From: Moraxellaceae bacterium
GTDB taxonomy: Bacteria; Pseudomonadota; Gammaproteobacteria; Pseudomonadales; Moraxellaceae
Assembly (NCBI GenBank): GCA_004173455.1
Contig: SECL01000028.1
Coordinates: 1-41,535, forward strand
Length of the DNA: 41,535 nt
Direction of reading: 5' to 3'
In this document: one piece after another, positions 9,364 to 15,312 of the stretch
Layout: each line of letters starts with the position of its first letter
Position numbering within the stretch: the first letter of the stretch is position 1
The notes under the pieces: model-generated
Told to the model about the DNA's origin: nothing
The model's database searches: none
The model's input: the letters and a program-made list of their open reading frames with translations, nothing else
Program-made: the position numbers and the translations under genes

Positions 9364-10550
9364 GGCAGCATCCTTTTACTCAGACGCACAAAGAAGCCAA
9401 GAGCATTGTCATCTACCGACAGTAAGCGAACCTCGTTTTTATCCTTAAAATTAATGATCCGCTGTGCCAGTTGCAGGGCAAATAAGTGCTGCCAGTCTTC
9501 CCTTTTTTGAATATCCTTATCAATCAATCCTTGCGTGACATAATCCACAGATGGGTTTAGCCATTTTGATACTTGGCCCTCTACAGGTACAGGCAGGATA
9601 CCTTCATACTGTTGCAGCAGTAAAAAATGACTTATGCCCTGTTGTAATACTGACCGAAGGATATTGCGGATAAATTTTAGTTCTGAATACCTTAAGCGCA
9701 TATCTCCTTCAGCAATCAGGCGTGGATGACTCTCCATCCCATCATTTCTAACTTTCCTCGTAGTTTTTGGCGCATTGACACCAATTGACGGAAAATAAAT
9801 CTGCTGGGTGAGTTCAGCCTGATCTGCCCAGACAAAGGCATAATCCCTGAAGTCCTGCATGCAATCGTTAAAATGATAGTCAAAACCGCGATGATAAATA
9901 GCCAGTGCCTTACGCACGTCCGGCTTTATTCCTGGTGCATCAACCAGTATGGGGCGCTGCATCGCGCGTACCAGCGACCCAACATTTTGCGGGTTAGAGC
10001 CGCCTATACCCAGCACTGCGGTTTTCACTTTACGCAGTGAACCTTCTTTACCTTGCTGCTCAACCTGCGCTTTAACCTGATCGACTTGCTGATTCACCAG
10101 ATGGCATAACCCTGCCGCAGTCAATGGGCTAATACTTATATATTCTCCCTCAGCATCAGGAATCAGTAACTGCCGCATCCTGACATCAATATGCTGTGCT
10201 CCCGCAATCAGATTTTGAGTTTTTAATGCAGGCAGCATATGTTTGACCCGCTCCATGTCCTGCACGGTTTGTACCTCCTGCTCTTCTGTCGAATCATTGA
10301 GCAAAGCAGCCTTCACCACCTTAAATACAGAAGCAGTCTTGCCTGCATTGGCCTGATAATCCGTAGGTAAATAAATGTCATCAGCCAACAAGGTACGCGC
10401 ACTAACATACGGTAAATCCAGAGCTTGCTGCTGATTTAACCGGATACCGCCCTTTTCAATATTGGAATTGGTTGTCTTAAAACTAAAATGCACTGACTCA
10501 AGCAATGCTTGTTGATATATATCAGCTGTTTCCTGTTCAGGATCATTCAT
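9360..10550 (-). CDS. csy1: Csy1/Cas8f, large subunit for PAM recognition
   Basis: The 396-aa protein starts the csy operon. SNPQNVGSLV near residue 187 and the C-terminal region ending RLLSVDDNALGFFVRLSKRM agree with Csy1. It is somewhat shorter than the P. aeruginosa protein (434 aa). Csy1 recognises the CC PAM with Csy2. ATG follows AAAGGAAAGCGATAA. Upstream, a perfect 9-bp inverted repeat (10592-10624) encloses a TATAAA sequence. csy2 overlaps its end by 4 nt. Confidence 0.93.
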   Translation of the reverse strand: MNDPEQETADIYQQALLESVHFSFKTTNSNIEKGGIRLNQQQALDLPYVSARTLLADDIYLPTDYQANAGKTASVFKVVKAALLNDSTEEQEVQTVQDMERVKHMLPALKTQNLIAGAQHIDVRMRQLLIPDAEGEYISISPLTAAGLCHLVNQQVDQVKAQVEQQGKEGSLRKVKTAVLGIGGSNPQNVGSLVRAMQRPILVDAPGIKPDVRKALAIYHRGFDYHFNDCMQDFRDYAFVWADQAELTQQIYFPSIGVNAPKTTRKVRNDGMESHPRLIAEGDMRLRYSELKFIRNILRSVLQQGISHFLLLQQYEGILPVPVEGQVSKWLNPSVDYVTQGLIDKDIQKREDWQHLFALQLAQRIINFKDKNEVRLLSVDDNALGFFVRLSKRMLP

Positions 10551-10591
10551 TTATCGCTTTCCTTTTTTATAAAATTTATCAGTCTTTGCTG

Positions 10592-10624
10592 TTGTATTGC
10601 ATTTATAGTGTAGACGCAATACAA
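10592..10624 (-). promoter_or_regulatory. Inverted repeat around a -10-like element upstream of csy1
   Basis: On the - strand TTGTATTGC and GCAATACAA form a perfect 9-bp inverted repeat separated by 15 nt that contain TATAAA. The centre is about 60 nt upstream of the csy1 ATG. A palindrome enclosing a -10 is the layout of a repressor operator. No strong -35 can be assigned (candidates TTGGTT at 15 nt or ACTTGG at 17 nt). Confidence 0.55.
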
Positions 10625-10661
10625 CCAAGTTATTGAAACGACGCAAGATGTCGCTAAAACT

Positions 10662-10687
10662 GTTGAGAATCTCAAAGAACTCTCAAC
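10662..10687 (-). terminator. Hairpin between the KilAC gene and csy1
   Basis: Arms GTTGAGA and TCTCAAC enclose 12 nt, and on the - strand they are followed by AGTTTT. Part of the sequence (TTGAGAATCTCAA) is itself a palindrome. It could end transcription of the gene at 10699-11043, but the T-run is weak. Confidence 0.35.
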
Positions 10688-10698
10688 GGTTTATGGTT

Positions 10699-11043
10699 TT
10701 ATATAGTCAACAGCTGCTTATGCTGTTCTAGACAATTTATACCTTTGGATGTGATTAGAACTTGCAACCGATACTCAACATCACCTGAGTTATGGGAAAT
10801 AGTTACTGGGCGATGTACTACTATGCCTTCTGTCACTTTACGCTGGTATCCTTGCCATGCGCTACTGGACTGTCTTTTAAAAATCCAATGAATGCCTTGT
10901 AGTTTTTGCATAAATTGTAAAGGTGCCAAGCCAAGCAGTTTAGCGACCTCTGATAAGCTTAATGCCTGATTTGCTAGTGACGAATTTGTATCATCTGCTA
11001 GAGAAAACTGGCGATAAGAGTCGCCATCAGGTAAAATAGACAT
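10699..11043 (-). CDS. KilAC-domain (phage antirepressor C-terminal-like) protein
   Basis: The protein has 114 aa from ATG 11043, chosen because GGGAGA lies 6 nt upstream; an in-frame upstream start at 11073 has no such site. Residues 25-110 resemble the KilAC/ANT domain of phage antirepressors: SLSEVAKLLG, then a basic WQGYQRK segment, and a final LQVLITSKGINCLEQ strand-helix. Such domains often bind DNA or modulate repressors. It lies between the mini-array and csy1 and in the same direction as csy1, behind a good promoter at 11149-11177. A role in cas regulation is inferred from position only; it could be a phage remnant. Confidence 0.7.
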   Translation of the reverse strand: MSILPDGDSYRQFSLADDTNSSLANQALSLSEVAKLLGLAPLQFMQKLQGIHWIFKRQSSSAWQGYQRKVTEGIVVHRPVTISHNSGDVEYRLQVLITSKGINCLEQHKQLLTI

Positions 11044-11096
11044 ACAGTCTCTCCCGTTGTATAGAGTTAGCAAATTTGTATAAAACGCTGAGACTG

Positions 11097-11133
11097 AAGC
11101 CTGTGATCGGACTAGGATTACAGGCTTTTTTTT
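11097..11133 (+). terminator. Rho-independent terminator, + strand
   Basis: AAGCCTGT (11097-11104) pairs perfectly with ACAGGCTT (11120-11127), with further partial pairing inside, and eight T follow on the + strand. No + strand gene ends here. It lies inside the 5' untranslated region of the KilAC gene and may stop antisense transcription. Confidence 0.7.
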
Positions 11134-11148
11134 GCCTCAGTGAAAATC

Positions 11149-11177
11149 AGCATAGATTGTGAATTCAAGGCTGTCAA
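11149..11177 (-). promoter_or_regulatory. Sigma-70 promoter P1 for the KilAC gene
   Basis: On the - strand a perfect TTGACA (11177-11172) is followed after 17 nt by TATGCT (11154-11149), four of six to consensus. The predicted start near 11142 gives a leader of about 100 nt before the KilAC ATG. The guide target at 11198-11231 ends about 20 nt upstream of this -35. Confidence 0.65.
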
Positions 11178-11197
11178 TAATATCCAATAATTATTTT

Positions 11198-11231
11198 AAA
11201 AGTACCAAAAATTGGAATTTAATTATTGAGG
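11198..11231 (-). promoter_or_regulatory. Target site A of the mini-array guide, with CC PAM
   Basis: Read on the - strand, CC (11231-11230) is followed by TCAATAATTAAATTCC. Compared with the mini-array guide, positions 1-5, 7-11, 13, 15-17 and 19-22 match and 6, 12, 14 and 18 do not; beyond 22 there is almost no match. Type I complexes do not pair every sixth guide base, so 6, 12 and 18 cost nothing. PAM plus seed without distal pairing is the pattern for binding without cleavage. The site covers the -35 and spacer of promoter P2. Confidence 0.75.
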
Positions 11232-11241
11232 ACAATATAAT
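11212..11241 (+). promoter_or_regulatory. Sigma-70 promoter P2, + strand, inside the guide targets
   Basis: TTGGAA (11212-11217) and a perfect TATAAT (11236-11241) are 18 nt apart. The predicted start near 11248 would give a rightward RNA running antisense through the mini-array. Site A covers the -35 and site B (11227-11260) covers the -10 and start. I find no open reading frame of note behind it. Confidence 0.55.
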
Positions 11242-11260
11242 TAGAAATTAGTTATTGAGG
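11227..11260 (-). promoter_or_regulatory. Possible second target site B, with CC PAM
   Basis: A second CC followed by TCAATAACTAATTTC lies 29 nt from the first. It matches the guide at 16 of the first 22 positions (1-5, 7, 9-13, 15, 17, 19, 20, 22), fewer than site A, again with the mismatch at position 6. The shared TCAATAA-TAA block makes A and B a direct repeat. Confidence 0.5.
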
Positions 11261-11279
11261 AAAAAACCAAGTTAACGAA

Positions 11280-11368
11280 AATAAAAACCACCTACACGGT
11301 GGTATAAAGATTACTTGCAAAAATGGCAATTAATCATTGACTTCTAAACCATTTGCACAATGGTAGAT
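11280..11368 (-). ncRNA. Degenerate mini-CRISPR encoding a crRNA-like regulatory RNA
   Basis: Two repeat-like units (11341-11368 and 11280-11307) enclose a 33-nt guide (11308-11340). On the - strand the first unit keeps the entire handle TTTAGAAG and a stem CCATT/AATGG, with a compensatory change in the last pair. The second keeps a stem CCACC/GGTGG, also compensated, but has lost the handle, which is not needed on the 3' side. Cas6f could therefore release a normal-looking crRNA. The guide begins TCAATGATTAATTGCC and matches sites A and B nearby. This is the form of CreA antitoxin or CreR cas-regulating RNAs of type I systems. The promoter to the right of 11368 is not clear. Confidence 0.8.
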
Positions 11369-11433
11369 GACTTTCGTCAGTAAGCAGTTTAACACTTAGG
11401 TCAAAGCTTAAGCTAAAAATTTAAATCTCATCG

Positions 11434-11483
11434 GCATAAGTTTTATTAACCAGAGCATGTGCTCTGGTTAATAAAACTTATGC
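11434..11483. repeat. Perfect 24-bp inverted repeat with TG loop
   Basis: Arms 11434-11457 and 11460-11483 are exact reverse complements (GCATAAGTTTTATTAACCAG and so on) around TG. There is no T-run on either side. It overlaps the stop codon of the DUF932 remnant. It might act as a bidirectional terminator or a protein-binding palindrome, or be a scar of an inverted duplication. Confidence 0.85.
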
Positions 11484-11741
11484 TATCATCAACCTAGCCA
11501 AATCCAGTGCCTGTTGTTTAATCACCGCACCATTGCCAAACCATGCTGATTCCAGCCGGTAATCGGTACTTTTGACATGCCGTTCATGATCGACAAACTC
11601 CGTGATACTGTTCAATAAACCAAAGGCAGTTCCCCTGGCAGACTCCAGCATCGCACCCCGGCCATGCCATTCAAATAGATTGTTCATGCCAAGCCCATTA
11701 AAGCTGCTACTGATCGGTGCAGCTTTGGAATCAAATACTTG
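11478..11741 (-). pseudogene. 5'-truncated DUF932 remnant
   Basis: The frame encodes the last 85 or so residues of a DUF932 protein (HGRGAMLESARGTAFGLLNS, then STDYRLESAWFG), closely similar to the C-terminus of the intact gene at 12569-13636. Homology can be followed back to about 11741 (VFDSK against VFNEG), where a TGA breaks the frame. The rest of the gene is absent and the AlpA-like gene starts there instead. An internal ATG at 11687 could still give 69 aa. Divergence between copies suggests an old paralogue rather than a recent duplication. Confidence 0.75.
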
Positions 11742-11759
11742 TCAAAGATAAAACTGTTT

Positions 11760-11987
11760 TTAACGCTGGCTAATTTTTACCTGAATCCAGTCATTAATCT
11801 CACTAGCGACCCAGCCTACCCGGCTAGTTGTTAAATTAACCTGCTTCGGAAAGGTTTCATCAAAGTATTTCGATTTTGGATTGATCAGCTCGTAGATGGT
11901 TGATCGACTAAGCCCTGTATACTCAACCACCTGTCGTATATTAATGATTTTGTGCAGCGGATAGTCGTTTACATGGATAGCATTCAT
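11760..11987 (-). CDS. AlpA-family helix-turn-helix regulator
   Basis: The 75-aa protein is mostly a winged helix-turn-helix: IRQVVEYTGLSRSTIYELI at 17-35, then FPKQVNLTTSRVGWVASEIN at about 45-64, the AlpA/MerR-like excisionase pattern. GGGAGAT precedes the ATG. AlpA-type proteins often regulate the integrase or excision of P4-like elements, and a P4-type integrase lies at 21073. The gene is immediately upstream of the DUF932 remnant. Confidence 0.85.
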   Translation of the reverse strand: MNAIHVNDYPLHKIINIRQVVEYTGLSRSTIYELINPKSKYFDETFPKQVNLTTSRVGWVASEINDWIQVKISQR

Positions 11988-12220
11988 GATGGATCTCCCA
12001 GAAATGATGACGAGAGCGTTTTCTCTCTACATCATGGCAAGGCCGATAAAATTTAACGCCATCCGACCCAGCCCGCACTACGCTAGACTCTCTTTGCAAT
12101 TCTCAATTAAGGCAAAAAAATAAATACACCGGTTTGCCTGCATGGATGATTACTCATCCATGCAGGCAGCTCTTGTCCTACTTGTATTTACTGCACTCGT
12201 TCTGATTTATCTGCCCGATG
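11988..12220. repeat. Intergenic region with a perfect 15-bp hairpin
   Basis: The only clear element is an inverted repeat at 12135-12168 (TGCCTGCATGGATGA, loop TTAC, exact complement). On the - strand it is followed, after about 13 nt, by a stretch rich in T, so it may terminate the gene at 12221-12433. The rest should contain the AlpA promoter, which I cannot define. Confidence 0.5.
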
Positions 12221-12433
12221 CTATTTAATCAGTATGACGTGGACTTCAACCAGCTCAACACTAATTTCAACATCTGGTGAATGATTGACAATTAAGCCCA
12301 CGTGAACTGCGGGTTTAATGCCCTGCTTGATGGGCTTGGCGACATGACTGGCATACCCTGCTGATTGTGGCGAGTTGGATTTAGCTGTATGTGGTTCAGT
12401 AGCGTTCAAGTTTGGTAATAAGATGGGTTTCAT
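12221..12433 (-). CDS. Small hypothetical protein
   Basis: The 70-aa protein is not recognised. It has a good ribosome-binding site (GAGGT, 8 nt before ATG) and lies between a bidirectional terminator (12463-12500) and a hairpin (12135-12168), as an independent unit in the same direction as its neighbours. The N-terminal half is polar (HTAKSNSPQS) and the C-terminal half is rich in V, I and H (VELVEVHVILIK). No membrane segment or motif is visible. Confidence 0.5.
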   Translation of the reverse strand: MKPILLPNLNATEPHTAKSNSPQSAGYASHVAKPIKQGIKPAVHVGLIVNHSPDVEISVELVEVHVILIK

Positions 12434-12462
12434 CAGGTGTACCTCGATAATAAATTAAGCAT

Positions 12463-12500
12463 AAAAAATCCCGACAGGTTGATCCTGCCGGGACTTTTTT
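12463..12500. terminator. Bidirectional rho-independent terminator
   Basis: Arms TCCCGACAGG and CCTGCCGGGA (one mismatch) enclose TTGAT, with A-run before and T-run after, so it works in both directions. On the - strand it ends the DUF932 gene. Confidence 0.85.
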
Positions 12501-12568
12501 ATGAGATGTTTTGATAGGATAGCTTGGTGAAAGCGGTTGGAATGATAAAAGTTTTAAATGAACTGGAA

Positions 12569-13636
12569 TTACAGCATGCTCAAGGATAAATCCAGTGCCC
12601 GCTGTTTAATGCTAGCTCCCGTACCGAACCAGGCTGAGTCCAGCCGGTGATCTGTACTACGGGCACGCCGTTCATGATCCACAAACTCGGTAACGGAATT
12701 TAACAGGCCAAAGGCAGTTCCACGGGCTGAAGCCAGTGATGCGCCCCGGCCATGCCCTTCAAACAAGCTCTTGCACTTGTTCATGGCACGCTCATTAAAG
12801 CCACCACTGCCCTGATTGCTACCTTCGTTAAATACAGACCAGAGAAAACGGTCTACTTCTACTGATTTGACCTTACGGTCTGACAGCAGGTTCAAGCGGT
12901 AAATGTATTCATCCCAGCTGGATACCGAGATGCCCAGTTGCTGCTTAACCAGTGCTGCATCAAATCTGGTATTGTGCGGCACCTTGACAATGCCCTGATT
13001 GCTAGCTGTACTATTGAGCTGAGCTATATTACTGCCCTTACCCTTCACTTCATTTAAGGCAATGGCTAGCGTGTTATTGCACACCACCCGGATACTAGTG
13101 AACTGAGCTGTGGTGGCAAGCGTGCCATCACAGGCTGTTGCCAGTAAGACATAGCCATTAGTGACATCATTACCCTTGATGGATGCAGACTGGCCAGTAC
13201 GGGCTAATGCCCATAGCTTTTTACCGCCTTTTAATACACCAGCGGTTTCCAGCTCAAAGTCAGACTTCTCGGTTAAGTCACGGTAGAACTCTAGGATCTC
13301 CCGTGGCTGGACTACATGGTAACGCTGGCTGACTACCGATAAGGGCTGCTTGGTATCGGATCGGAATAATACCTTATGTTCATTAAACGGTAAGGTGGAT
13401 TCCAGTTCCACCAGCCAGCTATCCTTACGCTGCACTATGCCTTGCTGGCCAGCTTGATCAGTCGAACTGCCACCCGATTCACCGATTTTAAAATGTACCG
13501 GACTTTGCATAATCGTCCAGTCCATTCCTGCCTGCTGTGCCCACACCTCAATTGGCTGCTTACGCTCTAAAACATTGCCTAAGCCATGCCATGGGGTGTC
13601 ACCGACATATGCCATTGAATCAATTAAATGTGCCAT
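12569..13636 (-). CDS. DUF932 / phage-plasmid-like protein (TIGR03299-type)
   Basis: The 355-aa protein starts MAHLIDSMAYVGDTPWHGLG, the conserved opening of the family, and contains VVSQRYHVVQ and the C-terminal HGRGASLASARGTAFGLLNS. The family is common on plasmids, phages and integrative elements; its biochemical role is not established, so none is assigned here. The ATG follows GAGGAG. A terminator-like hairpin (13660-13711) lies directly upstream of the ribosome-binding site, so transcription may depend on read-through or attenuation. A truncated paralogue is at 11478-11741. Confidence 0.85.
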   Translation of the reverse strand: MAHLIDSMAYVGDTPWHGLGNVLERKQPIEVWAQQAGMDWTIMQSPVHFKIGESGGSSTDQAGQQGIVQRKDSWLVELESTLPFNEHKVLFRSDTKQPLSVVSQRYHVVQPREILEFYRDLTEKSDFELETAGVLKGGKKLWALARTGQSASIKGNDVTNGYVLLATACDGTLATTAQFTSIRVVCNNTLAIALNEVKGKGSNIAQLNSTASNQGIVKVPHNTRFDAALVKQQLGISVSSWDEYIYRLNLLSDRKVKSVEVDRFLWSVFNEGSNQGSGGFNERAMNKCKSLFEGHGRGASLASARGTAFGLLNSVTEFVDHERRARSTDHRLDSAWFGTGASIKQRALDLSLSML

Positions 13637-13659
13637 TGTGTTTTCTCCTCAAGGATCAA

Positions 13660-13711
13660 CAAAAAAGGCAGGTGAACCCAGCCATGTCACCATGACCAGA
13701 TTCACCTGCCT
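13660..13711 (-). terminator. Terminator or attenuator between the Gp2-like gene and the DUF932 gene
   Basis: Arms AGGCAGGTGAA (13666-13676) and TTCACCTGCCT (13701-13711) are perfect complements, and on the - strand the stem runs into TTTTTTG. The next feature, 8 nt further, is the ribosome-binding site of the DUF932 gene. Either it terminates the upstream gene or it acts as an attenuator. Confidence 0.75.
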
Positions 13712-13853
13712 GTTTGGAAAGTAGACTTTGTGTATTGGATTGAGTTAATTGAATACCAACCCATTACACTAGGATAATCAGGAACTTAATCCTGATAATT
13801 CCTCTCAATGGTATATAATTGAAATTTGCTGGATTTAGCCGGTTAATAGCACT

Positions 13854-14816
13854 TTAAACAGCCCAGCCGCTTAAATCATCATTGTAAGTCCTGTCATCGT
13901 TACCGCGCCATTTGACAATACCCATGTGTCCCCAACCAAAGGTATGCATCGTACTGGACAGCTTTACCCGTAAAGGATTCTCCTGTTTGACCAGCTCCGT
14001 GCCACAATCAAATACCCTTTGGCACAGCTTTGGATTATTACTATAAATAATGCCAGGCTCCAGCCGACCCTGCTCTTGTAGATATTGAAGCTGTTCAATC
14101 TCATACGGATTAAATGCATAGCCCTCTCCCTGAGTTATGTCATGCCAACATTGACCAGTCCTCGCGATCATGTGCCAGGCATCTGAATATTTACTGCCGT
14201 TAACCAATAACAGCAAGCGGATATAATAGCCGCCGTACTCCACCCTCTGACCCAAACTCCAAACATAACCTACGATCTCTGTAAAACAGTTGGTTTGCTT
14301 GCCAAGGCTGCTCAGTAATAACTGGATATCTGAATGGAAAGTAGTGATATTCACCTGATGCAAGCATTGAACTTGATAATGTAAATCCACCCTAACCGCC
14401 AATAAACGATGATGCTGATTAACTACACCTCTAAGGTACAACTGAATCCCGTGCAAATTAGCCATATGCTGATTGATGGTCTGCTCTCGTTCATTTTCAA
14501 ATAGTGATTCATCACCCAATAGTAATTGATAGAACTGCACAATAACGTCCTGCTCTACATTATATAATTGTGTGTAATGACAATGACCCAGATGCTGATC
14601 TACATGATGTTTAAGGGCTATAAACACCGCTAAGCTGGCCGCATAGTCGCGCTCCGGCTGGTACATAGGATGAAATAGCGTGAGATTGCGAATCAATTGC
14701 GGTAGGAAACGCTCAAAGCTGACTTGCTGAGTTCTGGCATACATCACAAAATATTCAATGTCAATGAGGACTTGGGCTTCATTGTGGTGCATGACTTGGG
14801 TATATAAATGATTCAT
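13854..14816 (-). CDS. Inovirus Gp2 / YagK-YfjJ family protein, HUH motif lost
   Basis: The protein has 320 aa from ATG 14816 (AAGGA 7 nt upstream). The C-terminal half fits PF11726: LLAVRVDLHYQ near 120, GYVWSLGQRVEYGGYYIRLLLLVNG near 183-206, then WHDITQGEGYAFN. The family is related to rolling-circle initiators. Where relatives have a His-x-His pair (HxHLLL), this copy has YYIRLLLL, so the metal-binding histidines are missing and the nickase activity may be lost. The homologue at 17836-18822 keeps HCH. An inverted-repeat-rich noncoding region lies directly upstream. Confidence 0.8.
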   Translation of the reverse strand: MNHLYTQVMHHNEAQVLIDIEYFVMYARTQQVSFERFLPQLIRNLTLFHPMYQPERDYAASLAVFIALKHHVDQHLGHCHYTQLYNVEQDVIVQFYQLLLGDESLFENEREQTINQHMANLHGIQLYLRGVVNQHHRLLAVRVDLHYQVQCLHQVNITTFHSDIQLLLSSLGKQTNCFTEIVGYVWSLGQRVEYGGYYIRLLLLVNGSKYSDAWHMIARTGQCWHDITQGEGYAFNPYEIEQLQYLQEQGRLEPGIIYSNNPKLCQRVFDCGTELVKQENPLRVKLSSTMHTFGWGHMGIVKWRGNDDRTYNDDLSGWAV

Positions 14817-15246
14817 CAAACAATCCTTTTTAGATGGAATAGGCTTGATTGCTCTTCCATCAGATAGAGACGGACTGTCTTTTTTTATTGCTATTACCGG
14901 TTTTTATGACCTGATATTCACTTTAAGCACCCACTGGCTTTTTCCTTATTTTTCTGCATCAAGCGCCTCTTGAGTCATTGACTAATCCCCTCTCTCCCGA
15001 TTAATCTTATCTGGCTGGCCTACATTGCCAGCCGGTTTTAGCAGACCGTATACCTAAGCGCACAACGATTCACTTGTCATGTGTTTCTTGTGCGTGCCTT
15101 TCTCGTACCCCTCTGCGGTGGAACGGGAGGGGGACGCGTTCGCGCGTGCTGATTTCTTAGGTATCAGTCTGCTAACCCGCTCTCGTTCTGCCACCATTAT
15201 TTAGCAGTGATCTGGCAGAACTTCTTAAATACCTAAGGAGTCAGTC
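14817..15246. other. Noncoding region with competing inverted repeats
   Basis: No gene is visible. A stem CTGGCTGGC with GCCAGCCGG lies at 15011-15035. ATACCTAAG occurs at 15050-15058 and 15229-15237, and its complement CTTAGGTAT at 15156-15164 can pair with either. Pairing with the right copy would cover part of the ribosome-binding site of the ORF at 15247. Inside are GTTCTGCCA (15185-15193) with TGGCAGAAC (15213-15221) and CTGCTAA (15169-15175) with TTAGCAG (15201-15207), which exclude each other or form a pseudoknot. It could be a cis-regulatory RNA, or a replication origin next to the Rep-like gene. Confidence 0.55.
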
Positions 15247-15312
15247 ATGACTAAATCATATTTATTATCTCCCCTAAAGCTTCTTTCTCTCCTGTCGAAG
15301 CGACTGCCCTAG
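15247..15312 (+). CDS. 21-aa micropeptide ORF, possible leader or toxin-like peptide
   Basis: The ORF encodes MTKSYLLSPLKLLSLLSKRL plus a final P. It has an ideal ribosome-binding site, TAAGGAG with 6 nt to ATG. The peptide is rich in Leu and Ser with four basic residues, so it could be membrane-active, but there is no homology to show that. It lies downstream of the alternative stems described above and upstream of the lipoprotein cluster, the position of a leader peptide. Confidence 0.4.
   Translation: MTKSYLLSPLKLLSLLSKRLP

Noticed and set aside
10629-10638. A third TCAATAAC on the - strand, close to the csy1 promoter, as guide target
   Set aside because: The adjacent dinucleotide is TT, not CC, and pairing beyond the first seven positions is poor.
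1-11073. Transposon-associated I-F3 (CAST-like) or anti-CRISPR interpretation of the cas locus
   Set aside because: cas1, cas2-3 and separate csy1 and csy2 genes are all present and intact, and there are no tns or tniQ genes, so it is an ordinary I-F1 effector set.
11097-11133. Hairpin as terminator of a - strand RNA from the mini-array
   Set aside because: The T-run lies on the + strand only; on the - strand the stem is preceded by A and followed by CAGT.
11324-11341. Tiny frame MAINH in the + strand RNA across the mini-array, as a toxin ORF
   Set aside because: It has no ribosome-binding site and lies within the guide; chance explains it.
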